From Oscillospiraceae bacterium (lineage in GTDB: Bacteria; Bacillota; Clostridia; Oscillospirales; Ruminococcaceae), in contig JAFTTI010000017.1 of the NCBI GenBank assembly GCA_017466865.1, positions 21,085 to 85,084 of the forward strand: DNA of 64,000 bases, written 5' to 3'. Position 1 is the first letter of the stretch; the number at the start of each line of letters is the position of its first letter. The position numbers were made by a program, and so were the translations under genes. The notes below the pieces were generated by a model. That model made no database searches and was not told the DNA's origin. It worked only from the letters and a program-made list of their open reading frames with translations. Of the stretch, positions 51,147 to 60,235 are shown one piece after another.

Positions 51147-51171
51147 AAGACTTGGAAAAATTTAATATTAT

Positions 51172-51350
51172 CGGAATACAGGTGCACTTGTGCATAAAAG
51201 GAATCGGGTGGGAGTCCCGAGCAAGGCCGTTGCCGTATTTCGCTGTGATACGCACATGATAAGTTCAGTCACTGAAAATAATTTTGGGAAGGCGTGCGTA
51301 TGCTGAGATTTTTTTCAGCAAGCGATAAGTCGGAATACTTGCCTGTATTC
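51172..51350 (+). promoter_or_regulatory. Cobalamin riboswitch
   Basis: The closing helix P1 is perfect: GAATACAGG (51174-51182) with CCTGTATTC (51342-51350). The conserved receptor parts are present: the GAATCGGGTGGGAGTCCCGAGC segment type (51200-51222) and the B12 box around AAGTCGGAATACTTGCCTG (51327-51345). Binding of adenosylcobalamin should repress the downstream operon through the terminator at 51471-51508. Confidence 0.93.
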
Positions 51351-51470
51351 TGCTCGTAATTTATACGGGTGTTGTTTAAAATCTGCGGAACTCTGGAGTT
51401 TAGGCAATGATACAAAAAAGTAAGGGGAAATTATAGGTTTACCCTGTCTTTTTGTTGTATTATAAATTTT

Positions 51471-51508
51471 AAGCACTGTTAAGTTACAAGCTTACAGTGC
51501 TTTTTTAT
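51471..51508 (+). terminator. Riboswitch-controlled terminator
   Basis: AAGCACTGT-AAG pairs with CTT-ACAGTGCTT with a one-base bulge and is followed by a T-run, just before the first gene of the operon; the expected expression platform of the riboswitch. About 120 bases separate it from the aptamer. Confidence 0.85.
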
Positions 51509-51518
51509 TTGGAGAAAT

Positions 51519-51779
51519 ATGAGTAACGAAAAACAAATAAGAGCAATCGAAATACTTAAAGAAAAATATGATATACTCGGTAGGCTGCCTAAGCAAGCTG
51601 ATTTTGAAGGTAATGAACTTCAGTTTGTTAAATCTGTTCTTGGTCCGCTTCCGAGAGCATTTGAGACGGCAGGACTTAAAGATATATCGCCTATGTATCT
51701 TGAAAAGCTGAAAAGGCGAGAAGAACGGAAGAAAAGGCGTCATCACCACAAAAACAAGGAGAAGAAGAATGCTGGATGA
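51519..51779 (+). CDS. Small basic protein resembling HNH-associated repeat, operon leader
   Basis: 86 residues. The central part (EILKEKYDILGRLPKQADF ... FVKSVLGPLPRAFETAGLK) follows the pattern of the homing-endonuclease-associated repeat (G-R-x-P ... F-G-x-x-x-x-A-x-x-x-A-G-L), a small DNA-binding helical module. The end is strongly basic (KRREERKKRRHHHKN). GGAG is close to the ATG. The gene overlaps cbiD by 11 bases and is the first read when the riboswitch is open, so it is translated with the cobalamin enzymes. A role in the pathway is not known; it may be a regulator or passenger. Confidence 0.65.
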   Translation: MSNEKQIRAIEILKEKYDILGRLPKQADFEGNELQFVKSVLGPLPRAFETAGLKDISPMYLEKLKRREERKKRRHHHKNKEKKNAG

Positions 51780-52908
51780 ATATGTTTATCATGGTAAGGA
51801 GCGACTTCGCTGCGGATATACAACAGGCTCCTGTGCAACAGCGGCGGCAAAGGCTGCGGCGGAAATGCTTATTACAGGCGAATTTCTCTCTTCTGTTGAA
51901 ATAAGCACTCCCAAAGGCATTGATTTACACCTTGAAGTATGCGAGCCTGCTATAAACAAAAGCTATGCCGAATGTGCCATAAAAAAGGACAGCGGCGACG
52001 ACCCTGATGTTACTAACGGCATACTTGTTTTTGCAAGGGTAAGCTGTATTTCTTCGGGTGTTCAGATTAAAGGCGGAAAGGGTATCGGTGTTGTGACAAA
52101 GGCAGGTCTTGACCAGCCTGTCGGAGAGAGCGCAATAAACTCTGTTCCTCGGAAAATGATAACTGCTGCTGTTCTTGAAATTGCCGAGAAGTATGATTAT
52201 CACGGCGGATTTCGTGTGGAGCTTTCTGTTCCTGATGGTGAAAAAATTGCAAAGAAGACCTATAACCCACGAATGGGAATAGAAGGTGGCATATCAATTA
52301 TCGGTACAAGCGGAATCGTCGAACCTATGAGCAGTGCGGCTCTCGTTGATACTATTCGTGTTGAAGCTAAAATGAGATATGCTGAGGGGTATCGGAATTT
52401 ATTGCTCACCCTCGGAAATTACAGCGAGAATTTTATTCAGAAATCAATGCCCTTTGCTCTTGAAAAGAGCGTTAAATGCAGCAATTTTATCGGTGAGGCT
52501 ATTGATATTGCTCTTGAAACAGGCTTTGAGCGAGTGCTGATTATAGGGCATATTGGAAAGCTCGTAAAGCTGGGTGCAGGTATTATGAATACTCATTCAG
52601 CACAAGCTGACGGACGAATGGACGTGCTTGTTACCTGCGGCATGCTTGCAGGAGCATATTGTGAAAGTCTTAAAAAAATTCCGGAGTGTGCTACGGTTGA
52701 CGCGGCACTCGATATTCTGAAAGAGGGCGGATATATGGAGAAAACCCTTGAAATCCTGTCAAAGAGAGCAGAATATTATCTTAACGCTAAGGTAAAAAAT
52801 GAAATAGAAATCGGTGCGGTGATGTTTTCGGACAAGCATGGTATTACGGCGAAAACTTCACTTACCGATAAGCTGATCAAATCAATTTCGGAGGAATATA
52901 ATGGTTAA
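51769..52908 (+). CDS. cbiD: Cobalt-precorrin-5B (C1)-methyltransferase
   Basis: Anaerobic cobalamin pathway enzyme that methylates C1 of the corrin ring using SAM. The 379 residues begin with the family hallmark LRCGYTTGSCATAAAKAA and contain KKDSGDDPDVTNG and GTSGIVEPMS. AAGGAG precedes the ATG. It overlaps cbiF by eight bases. Confidence 0.95.
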   Translation: MLDEYVYHGKERLRCGYTTGSCATAAAKAAAEMLITGEFLSSVEISTPKGIDLHLEVCEPAINKSYAECAIKKDSGDDPDVTNGILVFARVSCISSGVQIKGGKGIGVVTKAGLDQPVGESAINSVPRKMITAAVLEIAEKYDYHGGFRVELSVPDGEKIAKKTYNPRMGIEGGISIIGTSGIVEPMSSAALVDTIRVEAKMRYAEGYRNLLLTLGNYSENFIQKSMPFALEKSVKCSNFIGEAIDIALETGFERVLIIGHIGKLVKLGAGIMNTHSAQADGRMDVLVTCGMLAGAYCESLKKIPECATVDAALDILKEGGYMEKTLEILSKRAEYYLNAKVKNEIEIGAVMFSDKHGITAKTSLTDKLIKSISEEYNG

Positions 52909-53656
52909 TTTTGTTGGTGCAGGCTGTGGTGCAGCGGATTTGATAACTGTTCGCGGCAAAGCTCTGCTTGAAAAAGCTGATGTCATTATTTATGCAGGCT
53001 CACTTGTAAATTCCGAACTGCTGAATTACTCAAAGACTGATTGCGAAATTCACAACAGTGCATATATGACACTTGATGAGGTTATTTCGGTAATGGAAAA
53101 GGCGGAGAAAAGCGGTAAAAATACTGTCCGCCTGCATACAGGCGACCCCTGTCTTTACGGTGCAATAAGAGAGCAGATGGACAGGCTTGACGAGCTTGAT
53201 ATAGCTTATGAAATCTGCCCTGGGGTAAGCTCATTCTGCGGTGCGGCGGCGGCTCTCAAAGCTGAATACACCCTGCCCGAGGTGTCTCAGACGGTTATAA
53301 TTACAAGAATGGCAGGGCGCACTCCTGTTCCTGACAGCGAGAGTATAGAAAAGCTTGCGGCTCATGGCTCAACTATGGTTATATTTTTAAGCACAGGCTT
53401 GTTAAAGGAACTGACAGAACAGCTCATAACAGGCGGATATACTTCCAAAACACCTGCGGCTATCGTTTATAAAGCAAGCTGGGCAGATGAAAAGGTATGC
53501 CACTGTACTGTGGGAACGCTTTTTGAAACTGCAGAGAAAAACGGCATAAAAAAGACCGCACTTATAACCGTCGGAAACTTTCTCGGTGATGACTATGCGC
53601 TTTCAAGGCTGTACGACGAGGGCTTTGAAACAGAGTTCAGAAAGTCGAAGAAATGA
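52901..53656 (+). CDS. cbiF: Cobalt-precorrin-4 C11-methyltransferase
   Basis: 251-residue tetrapyrrole SAM methyltransferase. VNFVGAGCGAADLITVRG is the glycine-rich SAM start; RLHTGDPCLYGAIREQMD and CPGVSSFCGAAAAL are typical of CbiF/CobM, and the TRMAGRTPVP segment separates it from other ring methylases. It adds the C11 methyl. It overlaps cbiG by four bases. Confidence 0.94.
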   Translation: MVNFVGAGCGAADLITVRGKALLEKADVIIYAGSLVNSELLNYSKTDCEIHNSAYMTLDEVISVMEKAEKSGKNTVRLHTGDPCLYGAIREQMDRLDELDIAYEICPGVSSFCGAAAALKAEYTLPEVSQTVIITRMAGRTPVPDSESIEKLAAHGSTMVIFLSTGLLKELTEQLITGGYTSKTPAAIVYKASWADEKVCHCTVGTLFETAEKNGIKKTALITVGNFLGDDYALSRLYDEGFETEFRKSKK

Positions 53657-54687
53657 ACGCTTCAATTATTTCCGTAACTGAAAACGGACGGATTTTATCA
53701 CAGAAAATTTGTGACGCCCTTTCGGAAAAGCATTGTATCAAGCGTTATTGCTTCCATAAAAGCTGTGATGAAGCTGCCGTTTCTTTTTCAGATATAAACA
53801 GCATTACAGCCGATATATTTGACAGGTCGGAGACTATTATTTTCATTTGTGCCTGCGGTATTGCAGTACGAAGTATTGCTCCCTTTATAAAATCGAAAAC
53901 AACAGACCCTGCTGTGCTTGTAATTGATGATAAAGGCAGATTTGTTATTCCGATTTTGTCGGGTCATCTTGGCGGTGCGAATCGTTTTGCCGAGATAATA
54001 GCTGAAAAAATCGGTGCTGTTCCCGTTATCACAACCGCAACAGACATCGGCGGAAAATTCTCTCCCGACAGCTTTGCAAAAGCGAATAATCTTATTATTA
54101 CCGACCTTTCTGCCGCAAAGGAAATAGCGGCGGCAGTTCTTAATAATGAAAAAATCGGACTTGTAAGCGATTATGAATGTGTAAATATGCCAACAGAAAT
54201 TTCGGCTGATGAAAAGTGCCGAACAGGTATTTGTGTTTCGGTTGATACGTCAAAAAAGCCTTTTGAAATAACGCTTAATCTTGTGCCGGAAAATATTGTA
54301 ATAGGTATCGGCTGTAAAAGAGGAACGCCCTGTACAGCAATAGAAAAGCACGTTACAGAAAGTCTTGAAATTGCTGGGATTGATATAAATCGTCTATGCG
54401 GTGCTGCAACCATTGATATAAAGGCAGACGAAAAAGGGTTACTTGAATTTTGTGAAAAGCATGGATTAAGGCTGTTTACATACACTGCCGATGAGCTTAT
54501 GAATGTTGAAGGTATATTTACAAAATCCGAGTTTGTTTTGTTACAGACAGGAACGGATAATGTTTGTGAAAGAAGTGTTGTAAGGCACGGTGCAAAACTG
54601 ATTATGCCCAAAATATCGGGTAACGGTGTAACCGTGGCGGCGGGAGAAATGCCTGTCAGACTTGATTTTTCAAAGGAGATTTTATGA
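53653..54687 (+). CDS. cbiG: Cobalt-precorrin-5A hydrolase
   Basis: 344-residue enzyme that opens the delta-lactone of precorrin-5A and releases acetaldehyde, a step specific to the anaerobic route. The N-terminal domain carries IIFICACGIAVRSIAPFIKSK and LSGHLGGANRFAEIIAEKIGA; the C-terminal CbiG domain has IGIGCKRGTPC and AATIDIKADEKGL. It overlaps its neighbours by four bases on either side. Confidence 0.94.
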   Translation: MNASIISVTENGRILSQKICDALSEKHCIKRYCFHKSCDEAAVSFSDINSITADIFDRSETIIFICACGIAVRSIAPFIKSKTTDPAVLVIDDKGRFVIPILSGHLGGANRFAEIIAEKIGAVPVITTATDIGGKFSPDSFAKANNLIITDLSAAKEIAAAVLNNEKIGLVSDYECVNMPTEISADEKCRTGICVSVDTSKKPFEITLNLVPENIVIGIGCKRGTPCTAIEKHVTESLEIAGIDINRLCGAATIDIKADEKGLLEFCEKHGLRLFTYTADELMNVEGIFTKSEFVLLQTGTDNVCERSVVRHGAKLIMPKISGNGVTVAAGEMPVRLDFSKEIL

Positions 54688-55412
54688 AATTATATGTAGT
54701 CGGATTTGGCTGCGGAAGCCGCGGGGGTATGACGTTTGAAGCTGAAAAAGCAATTTTAAACAGCGACCTGATAGTAGGATATACGGTTTATGCCGATTTA
54801 ATGCGGCTGTATTTTCCAGAAAAGGAGTACTATTCAACTTCAATGCGGCAGGAAAAAGAACGTGTATATTACGCACTTTCGGTGGCTTCAAAGGGTAGAA
54901 CAGTGTCCGTTATTTGCAGCGGTGACAGCTCTGTTTACGGAATGGCGGGGCTTGCCTACGAGTTGTCAGCGGAATTTCCCGATGTTGAGATAGAAAGCGT
55001 TGCGGGAGTAACTGCGGCACTCAGCGGCGGAGCAATTCTCGGCGCGCCTTTAACCCATGATTTTGCGGTAATAAGCCTGTCTGACCTGCTTACCCCTATG
55101 GACAAAATTCTGCACAGACTTAAATGTGCGGCAGAGGGAGATTTCACAATCGCTTTATATAATCCGTCATCAAAAAAACGTGCTGATTATCTTAAAAAAG
55201 CCTGTGAAATTATGCTTGGATATAAAGCCCCCGATACCGTCTGCGGATATGTCAGAAATATCGGCAGAGAGGGACAGGAAAGCTGTGTGCTTACTCTTGC
55301 GGAGCTGAAAAACACACAGGTCGATATGTTCACGACTGTCTTTATCGGCAACAGTGAAACTAAAATTATCAATGGAAAAATGGTAACGCCGAGAGGGTAC
55401 AGAAATGTGTAA
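54684..55412 (+). CDS. cbiH: Cobalt-precorrin-3 C17-methyltransferase
   Basis: 242-residue SAM methyltransferase that adds the C17 methyl and drives ring contraction. GFGCGSRGGMTFEAEKAI and VGYTVYADLM at the start, ICSGDSSVYGMAGL, VAGVTAALSGGAILGAPL and FTIALYNPSSKKR match CbiH/CobJ. GGAG lies upstream inside cbiG. Confidence 0.94.
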   Translation: MKLYVVGFGCGSRGGMTFEAEKAILNSDLIVGYTVYADLMRLYFPEKEYYSTSMRQEKERVYYALSVASKGRTVSVICSGDSSVYGMAGLAYELSAEFPDVEIESVAGVTAALSGGAILGAPLTHDFAVISLSDLLTPMDKILHRLKCAAEGDFTIALYNPSSKKRADYLKKACEIMLGYKAPDTVCGYVRNIGREGQESCVLTLAELKNTQVDMFTTVFIGNSETKIINGKMVTPRGYRNV

Positions 55413-56151
55413 ATTACTTATTTTCGGCGGTACAACCGAGGGCAGAGTGTTAGCGGAATTCTGCACTCAAAACGGCATATCTGCAACAGTTTCGGTGACT
55501 ACCGATTATGGTGCAGAATTACTCCCCGAAAGTCCATTTTTAAAAGTCTGTAACGGCAAGCTTGATAAGAATGAAATTTCAAGGCTGATTAAGAAAAATG
55601 GTTTCAGCGTTGTAATTGACGCAACTCACCCTTATGCTGTTCTTGCGACAGAAAATATCTGCCTTGCCTGTGCTGAAACAGGAGCAAAATATTATCGCTT
55701 GAAACGTGAAAGCAATCAGCTTTTCGGTGCTGTTTTAAACAGCCTTGATGAGCTGACAGCGTATCTTAATAAAAGCAATAAGATGATTTTAAGCACGCTT
55801 GGAAGTAAGGAAATACCTGCATTAAGCAAGGTTATAAACTGCCGTGAACGTGTGTGGGTGCGTGTTTTGCCTGCTGACGGAATAGTTGAATACTGCAAAA
55901 GCTATGGTATTGAAGAAAGCAGAATTATTCTTGGGAAAGGCCCGTTTACGGCTGCACAGAACATAGAGCATATCAAAAAAAGCGGTGCTGAAATTCTTGT
56001 CACAAAGGAAAGCGGCGCGGCAGGCGGTTATCCCGAAAAGGTAAAGGCGTCAGAGCAATCAGGCGTAGAACTTGTCACAATAAAACGTCCCTTAGAAACG
56101 GGAAACACAATTGATGAAATCAAGAAAATTATTATAAAGGAACTAAGATGA
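55405..56151 (+). CDS. cbiJ: Precorrin-6A reductase
   Basis: 248-residue NAD(P)H-dependent reductase of the C18-C19 double bond. LLIFGGTTEGRVLAEFC is the Rossmann start, VIDATHPYAVLATENI and ILGKGPFTAAQNIEHIK are conserved in CbiJ/CobK, and LVTKESGAAGGYPEKV near the end is diagnostic. Four-base overlap with the next gene. Confidence 0.93.
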   Translation: MCKLLIFGGTTEGRVLAEFCTQNGISATVSVTTDYGAELLPESPFLKVCNGKLDKNEISRLIKKNGFSVVIDATHPYAVLATENICLACAETGAKYYRLKRESNQLFGAVLNSLDELTAYLNKSNKMILSTLGSKEIPALSKVINCRERVWVRVLPADGIVEYCKSYGIEESRIILGKGPFTAAQNIEHIKKSGAEILVTKESGAAGGYPEKVKASEQSGVELVTIKRPLETGNTIDEIKKIIIKELR

Positions 56152-57341
56152 AAATTTATATAATCGGAATAGGTATGGAGGGCTGTAAAACCCTTACAGA
56201 AGAAGCAAAAACGGTTATTGAAAATGCCGACCTGCTTATCGGTGCAGGCCGTATGCTGGAGCCGTTTTCTGACCTTAAAAAAGAGCAGTTTATAAGCTGG
56301 AAAAGCGAAGAGATTGCTGATTTTCTGCGTGAAAAAAACTTCGATACAGCGGCAATACTTATGTCAGGCGACTGTGGTTTTTACAGCGGTGCAGAAAAGC
56401 TGATTACGGCACTTTCGGATTATGAAACAGAAGTTATAAGCGGAATTTCCTCCCCTGTTTATTTCTGCTCAAAAATAAAAAAGCCCTGGCAGGATATGAA
56501 ATTTCTGAGTCTTCACAGTGCTGACGGTAACATTATCAGAAATGTATGCAGAAACAAATACTGCTTTTTTCTCTTGGGCGGCGACACCACTCCTGCTGAA
56601 ATCTGTAAAAGGTTATGCGATTACGGCAGAGAAAATATCGCAGTTTATATCGGTGAAAATCTCGGTTATGACAACGAAAAAATATATTGCGGCATTGCCT
56701 CGGGTTTTACAGATACGAGATGCGAAAAGCTGTGCGTTATGGTGACCGAAAATCCATATTCTGAACAATCTGTACCCTTTGGAATCAGCGACAACGAGTT
56801 CATCAGAGGCAATGTCCCTATGACAAAATCCGAAATACGCAGTACAGTTATTTCAAAGCTGAATATCAGCAGAAAAGATATGTGCTGGGACATAGGCTGC
56901 GGTACAGGCTCTGTATCGGTTGAAATGGCATTGCAATGTTTTGACGGCAGGGTGTATGCCGTTGACAAAAATGAAGAAGCGGCAGAGCTTACAAGGCAGA
57001 ACGCATACAAATTCGGCTGTGATAATATTGAGATTATAAGCGGAACTGCGCCCGAAACGCTTTGTGGTTTTCCCGCACCCGATAAGGTATTTATAGGCGG
57101 TTCCTGCGGAAAAATCAGTGAGATTCTGAATATTGTTTATGAAAAAAACAGTAAGGCAGATGTAGTGATAACTGCTGTTTCTCTTGAAACTATGAATGAG
57201 GCAATAAATTCCTTTGCACATTACGGCATTGATAGCCCCGAAATCGTGCAGATAGCGGTAACAAGGACAAGAAAGCTCGGTAATCACACAATGCTTTCTG
57301 CAGAAAATCCGATTTTTGTAATAAAGGGAGTGAGAGCTTGA
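56148..57341 (+). CDS. cbiET: CbiE-CbiT fusion, precorrin-6Y methylase and decarboxylase
   Basis: 397 residues joining two enzymes that are separate in Salmonella. The CbiE half (about 1-200) is a tetrapyrrole methylase with IIGIGMEGCKTLTEEA and LMSGDCGFYSGAEKL and methylates C5. The CbiT half (about 205-397) is a class I SAM methylase with MCWDIGCGTGSVSVEMAL that methylates C15 and decarboxylates the C12 acetate. The arrangement equals CobL of the aerobic pathway but the context is the cobalt-early one. Confidence 0.94.
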   Translation: MKIYIIGIGMEGCKTLTEEAKTVIENADLLIGAGRMLEPFSDLKKEQFISWKSEEIADFLREKNFDTAAILMSGDCGFYSGAEKLITALSDYETEVISGISSPVYFCSKIKKPWQDMKFLSLHSADGNIIRNVCRNKYCFFLLGGDTTPAEICKRLCDYGRENIAVYIGENLGYDNEKIYCGIASGFTDTRCEKLCVMVTENPYSEQSVPFGISDNEFIRGNVPMTKSEIRSTVISKLNISRKDMCWDIGCGTGSVSVEMALQCFDGRVYAVDKNEEAAELTRQNAYKFGCDNIEIISGTAPETLCGFPAPDKVFIGGSCGKISEILNIVYEKNSKADVVITAVSLETMNEAINSFAHYGIDSPEIVQIAVTRTRKLGNHTMLSAENPIFVIKGVRA

Positions 57342-58687
57342 ATCGAATAATCATAGGCGGTACGCATAGCGGCTGCGGGAAAACAACTGTAACCTGTGCG
57401 GTGCTGCAAGCACTTTTTAACCGCAGAATGAGGGTCGCTTCGTTCAAGTGCGGCCCCGATTATATCGACCCGATGTTTCATGAGAAAATTATCGGCACGA
57501 ATGCTCATAACCTTGACAGCTTTTTCTGCGATGACAATACACTGAAATATCTGCTGACGGAAAACAGCCGTAATGCTGATATATCTGTAATTGAAGGTGT
57601 TATGGGATTTTATGACGGTGTAAACGGCAGAGGTTCGGCGAATTCTGTGTCCGAAATAACGGACACAAAGGCGGTGATTGTAATTGACTGCAAGGGGCAG
57701 AGCCAGTCAATCGGTGCAGTGATGAAAGGCTTTCTTACATATCGCAAAAACAACATAATCGGGTTTATTTTCAATCGTCTGTCCGAAAAGCTGGTGCCTA
57801 TGGTGAGGGAGCTTTGCGAGGATTTGAACACACAATATCTCGGCTTTATGCCGACTAATAGAATTACTGTTCAGAGCAGACATTTAGGACTTGTAACAGC
57901 AGATGAAATCGATGATATAAAAGAGAAAATGCAGGCTCTTGCCGACCTTGCGGAAAAGCATATTCTTCTTGACAGGATTATTGAAATTTCAGAGAGCGAG
58001 GGGCTCACTTTTACACCGCCTGAAATAAAAAAGTACGACTTTAAACGACCTCCTGTTATTGCTGTTGCAAGGGATAAGGCGTTCTGTTTTCTGTATGCGG
58101 ATAATATCCGATTGCTCAGAAAAATGGGGTGTGAAATCCGATATTTTTCTCCCCTTACAGACAGTGAAATTCCCGAAGCTGACGGTCTTATTCTGTGCGG
58201 AGGTTACCCCGAATTATATGCAAGGCAGCTTTCGGAAAATAAATCAATGCTTGAAGATGTAAAGCGTAAAATCGGCAGTGGTATGCCAACCATTGCCGAA
58301 TGCGGCGGTTTTATGTATCTGCATAATGAGCTTGAGGACAAAAGCGGAAAAGTATTTACCATGGCGGGAGTTATTAACGGAAAGGTATTTAAAACAGAAC
58401 GGCTGCAGAGATTCGGATATGTTACAATGACAGCGGAGAAAAAGAATCTGCTTTGCGGCAAAGGAGAGAACTTTCCTGCTCACGAATTTCACTATTGGGA
58501 CAGCACTGAATGCGGTTCTGATTTTACAGCACGAAAGGCAGACGGCAGGGAGTGGAAATGCGTTCACAGTGACGAAAATTTATATGCAGGCTTTCCACAT
58601 CTGTATTTTTATTCTGATATAAAAATGGCAGAAAAATTTGTTTTGAAATGTGCAGAATACGGAGAAATCTATGAACAGAATCTATAA
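57338..58687 (+). CDS. cbiA: Cobyrinate a,c-diamide synthase
   Basis: 449-residue glutamine-dependent ligase that amidates the a and c acetate groups. The N-terminal ATPase has GGTHSGCGKTTVTCAVL, KCGPDYIDPMFH and VIEGVMGFYDG; the C-terminal glutaminase domain has LCGGYPELYA and AECGGFMYL with the nucleophilic cysteine, then FPAHEFHY. Overlaps cbiET by four bases. Confidence 0.94.
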   Translation: MNRIIIGGTHSGCGKTTVTCAVLQALFNRRMRVASFKCGPDYIDPMFHEKIIGTNAHNLDSFFCDDNTLKYLLTENSRNADISVIEGVMGFYDGVNGRGSANSVSEITDTKAVIVIDCKGQSQSIGAVMKGFLTYRKNNIIGFIFNRLSEKLVPMVRELCEDLNTQYLGFMPTNRITVQSRHLGLVTADEIDDIKEKMQALADLAEKHILLDRIIEISESEGLTFTPPEIKKYDFKRPPVIAVARDKAFCFLYADNIRLLRKMGCEIRYFSPLTDSEIPEADGLILCGGYPELYARQLSENKSMLEDVKRKIGSGMPTIAECGGFMYLHNELEDKSGKVFTMAGVINGKVFKTERLQRFGYVTMTAEKKNLLCGKGENFPAHEFHYWDSTECGSDFTARKADGREWKCVHSDENLYAGFPHLYFYSDIKMAEKFVLKCAEYGEIYEQNL

Positions 58688-59720
58688 TATTACGCCAACG
58701 GATAAATCTGCAGAAAAAGCAGCTCTTGAGCGTTGGAACAGTATTGCAAAGCCGCTTGGAAGCCTTGGCTTGCTTGAAACTGTAATAGAAAAAATTGCCG
58801 CAGTACAGGGCACGGAAAATGTTGATATACATAAACGCACGGTAGTTGTAATGTGCGCGGATAATGGCGTCGTGTGCGAGGGGGTTACCCAGTCCGACAG
58901 CAATATTACGTCGGTTTGCGCCAATGCAATAGCAAACGGAACGTCAAATATAAATGCACTTGCCGTCACATTCGGAGCAGAGGTGCTGGCGGTTGATATT
59001 GGTGTAAAATCCGATTTGAATAATCCAGAAATTCTTGATAGAAAAATAGCTTACGGTACAAAAAACATAGCCGAAGGCTTGGCTATGACAACCGAACAGG
59101 CTGAACAGGCAATATGTACTGGAATGGATATTGTCCGTGACCTTAAAAACAGCGGTACAAGGATAATCGTTACAGGTGAAATGGGTATCGGGAATACCAC
59201 GGTTTCATCCGCTTTGTCCGCCGTTCTTCTTGATTTGCCGCCATGTCGGGTTACGGGCAGAGGTGCAGGTCTTGACAGCGAAAGGCTGAAGAAAAAAATC
59301 GCAGTAATCGAGCGTGCAATTTCTGTAAACAAGCCTGATAAAAACAAGCCTGTTGAACTGCTTTCAAAGCTCGGCGGCTTTGATGTTGCGGGAATGGCGG
59401 GGCTTTTTCTCGGGGGTGCTTATTATCACATTCCAGTTGTCATTGACGGAGTCATTTCAGCAGCGGCGGCAGTGCTTGCTTGCAAAATAAATCCTCTTGC
59501 CTCACAGTATATGCTTCCCAGTCACGTTTCGGCAGAGCCGTCGGGAAAATTGCTACTTGAAAGTATCGGCTTAAAACCGATTATCAATGCGGAAATGCGG
59601 CTTGGCGAGGGTACAGGCGGAGTGATGCTTCTGCCACTTCTTGATGGTGCGTTATCAGTTTATAACAAGGCACACCGTTTTGATGAAATAAGTATAGAAA
59701 GGTACAGAGAGCTTAAATGA
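58671..59720 (+). CDS. cobT: Nicotinate-nucleotide:dimethylbenzimidazole phosphoribosyltransferase
   Basis: Makes alpha-ribazole phosphate, the lower-ligand precursor. 349 residues with KPLGSLGLLE, VMCADNGVVCEGVTQ, GEMGIGNTTVSSAL and MRLGEGTGGVMLLPLLDGA, the last containing the catalytic glutamate. The start at 58671 has CGGAGAAA upstream and overlaps cbiA by 17 bases; an ATG at 58650 lacks a ribosome site. Some homologues activate other bases, so the lower ligand is not certain. Confidence 0.93.
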   Translation: MNRIYNITPTDKSAEKAALERWNSIAKPLGSLGLLETVIEKIAAVQGTENVDIHKRTVVVMCADNGVVCEGVTQSDSNITSVCANAIANGTSNINALAVTFGAEVLAVDIGVKSDLNNPEILDRKIAYGTKNIAEGLAMTTEQAEQAICTGMDIVRDLKNSGTRIIVTGEMGIGNTTVSSALSAVLLDLPPCRVTGRGAGLDSERLKKKIAVIERAISVNKPDKNKPVELLSKLGGFDVAGMAGLFLGGAYYHIPVVIDGVISAAAAVLACKINPLASQYMLPSHVSAEPSGKLLLESIGLKPIINAEMRLGEGTGGVMLLPLLDGALSVYNKAHRFDEISIERYRELK

Positions 59721-60235
59721 TGACAGTTGTAATCGGCGGTTCAAAATGCGGAAAATCGGGTTATGCAGAGAAATTTCTTGACAGCTTTGACGGAAAAAAG
59801 CTTTACATAGCCACGATGATTCCTTATGGCGAAGAAGCACAGAAAGCTATTGAACGTCACAGGAAAATGCGGAGAAATAAGGGCTTTGAAACGGTTGAAA
59901 AATATACGGATTTAGACGAAATATATCTGCCGGAAAATTATGCCGTACTGCTTGAATGTATGGGAAATCTTCTTGCAAACGAAATGTTTAAGAATGAAGA
60001 AATCACCGACCCGACAGAGAAGATTATAAAGGGAATAGAAAGCCTGAAAACACAGGCACAGCACCTTGTAATTGTAACAAACAATGTAGCCTGCGACGGA
60101 ATTGATTATGAAAGAGAAACAATGGATTACATACGTATTATGGGCGATATTAACCGCCGTATGAGTGAACTTGCCGACAATGTAATTGAGTGCGTTTACG
60201 GAATCCCCTTAGCTGTGAAAGGAATGCTTTTATGA
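59717..60235 (+). CDS. cobU: CobU-like adenosylcobinamide kinase/guanylyltransferase, divergent
   Basis: 172 residues. The P-loop VVIGGSKCGKSGYAEKF, YIATMIPYGEE and the guanylyl-accepting region ERHRKMR are present as in CobU. The later signature NEVGxGIVP is replaced by NNVACDGIDYERETMD, and the DCLT-LWLTNLL segment reads ECMGNLLANEMF. It is therefore a divergent CobU whose partner may be the ORF at 61008, which keeps the missing part. It overlaps cobT and cobS by four bases each. Confidence 0.82.
   Translation: MMTVVIGGSKCGKSGYAEKFLDSFDGKKLYIATMIPYGEEAQKAIERHRKMRRNKGFETVEKYTDLDEIYLPENYAVLLECMGNLLANEMFKNEEITDPTEKIIKGIESLKTQAQHLVIVTNNVACDGIDYERETMDYIRIMGDINRRMSELADNVIECVYGIPLAVKGMLL

Noticed and set aside
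50968-51255. Minus-strand ORF of 95 codons
   Set aside because: Antisense to the riboswitch and promoter of the cobalamin operon, no ribosome site and no family features.
54171-54611. Minus-strand ORF of 146 codons
   Set aside because: Shadow of cbiG; no start signal or recognisable domain.
56853-57287. Minus-strand ORF of 144 codons
   Set aside because: Shadow of the CbiT half of cbiET; no ribosome site, composition of an antisense frame.
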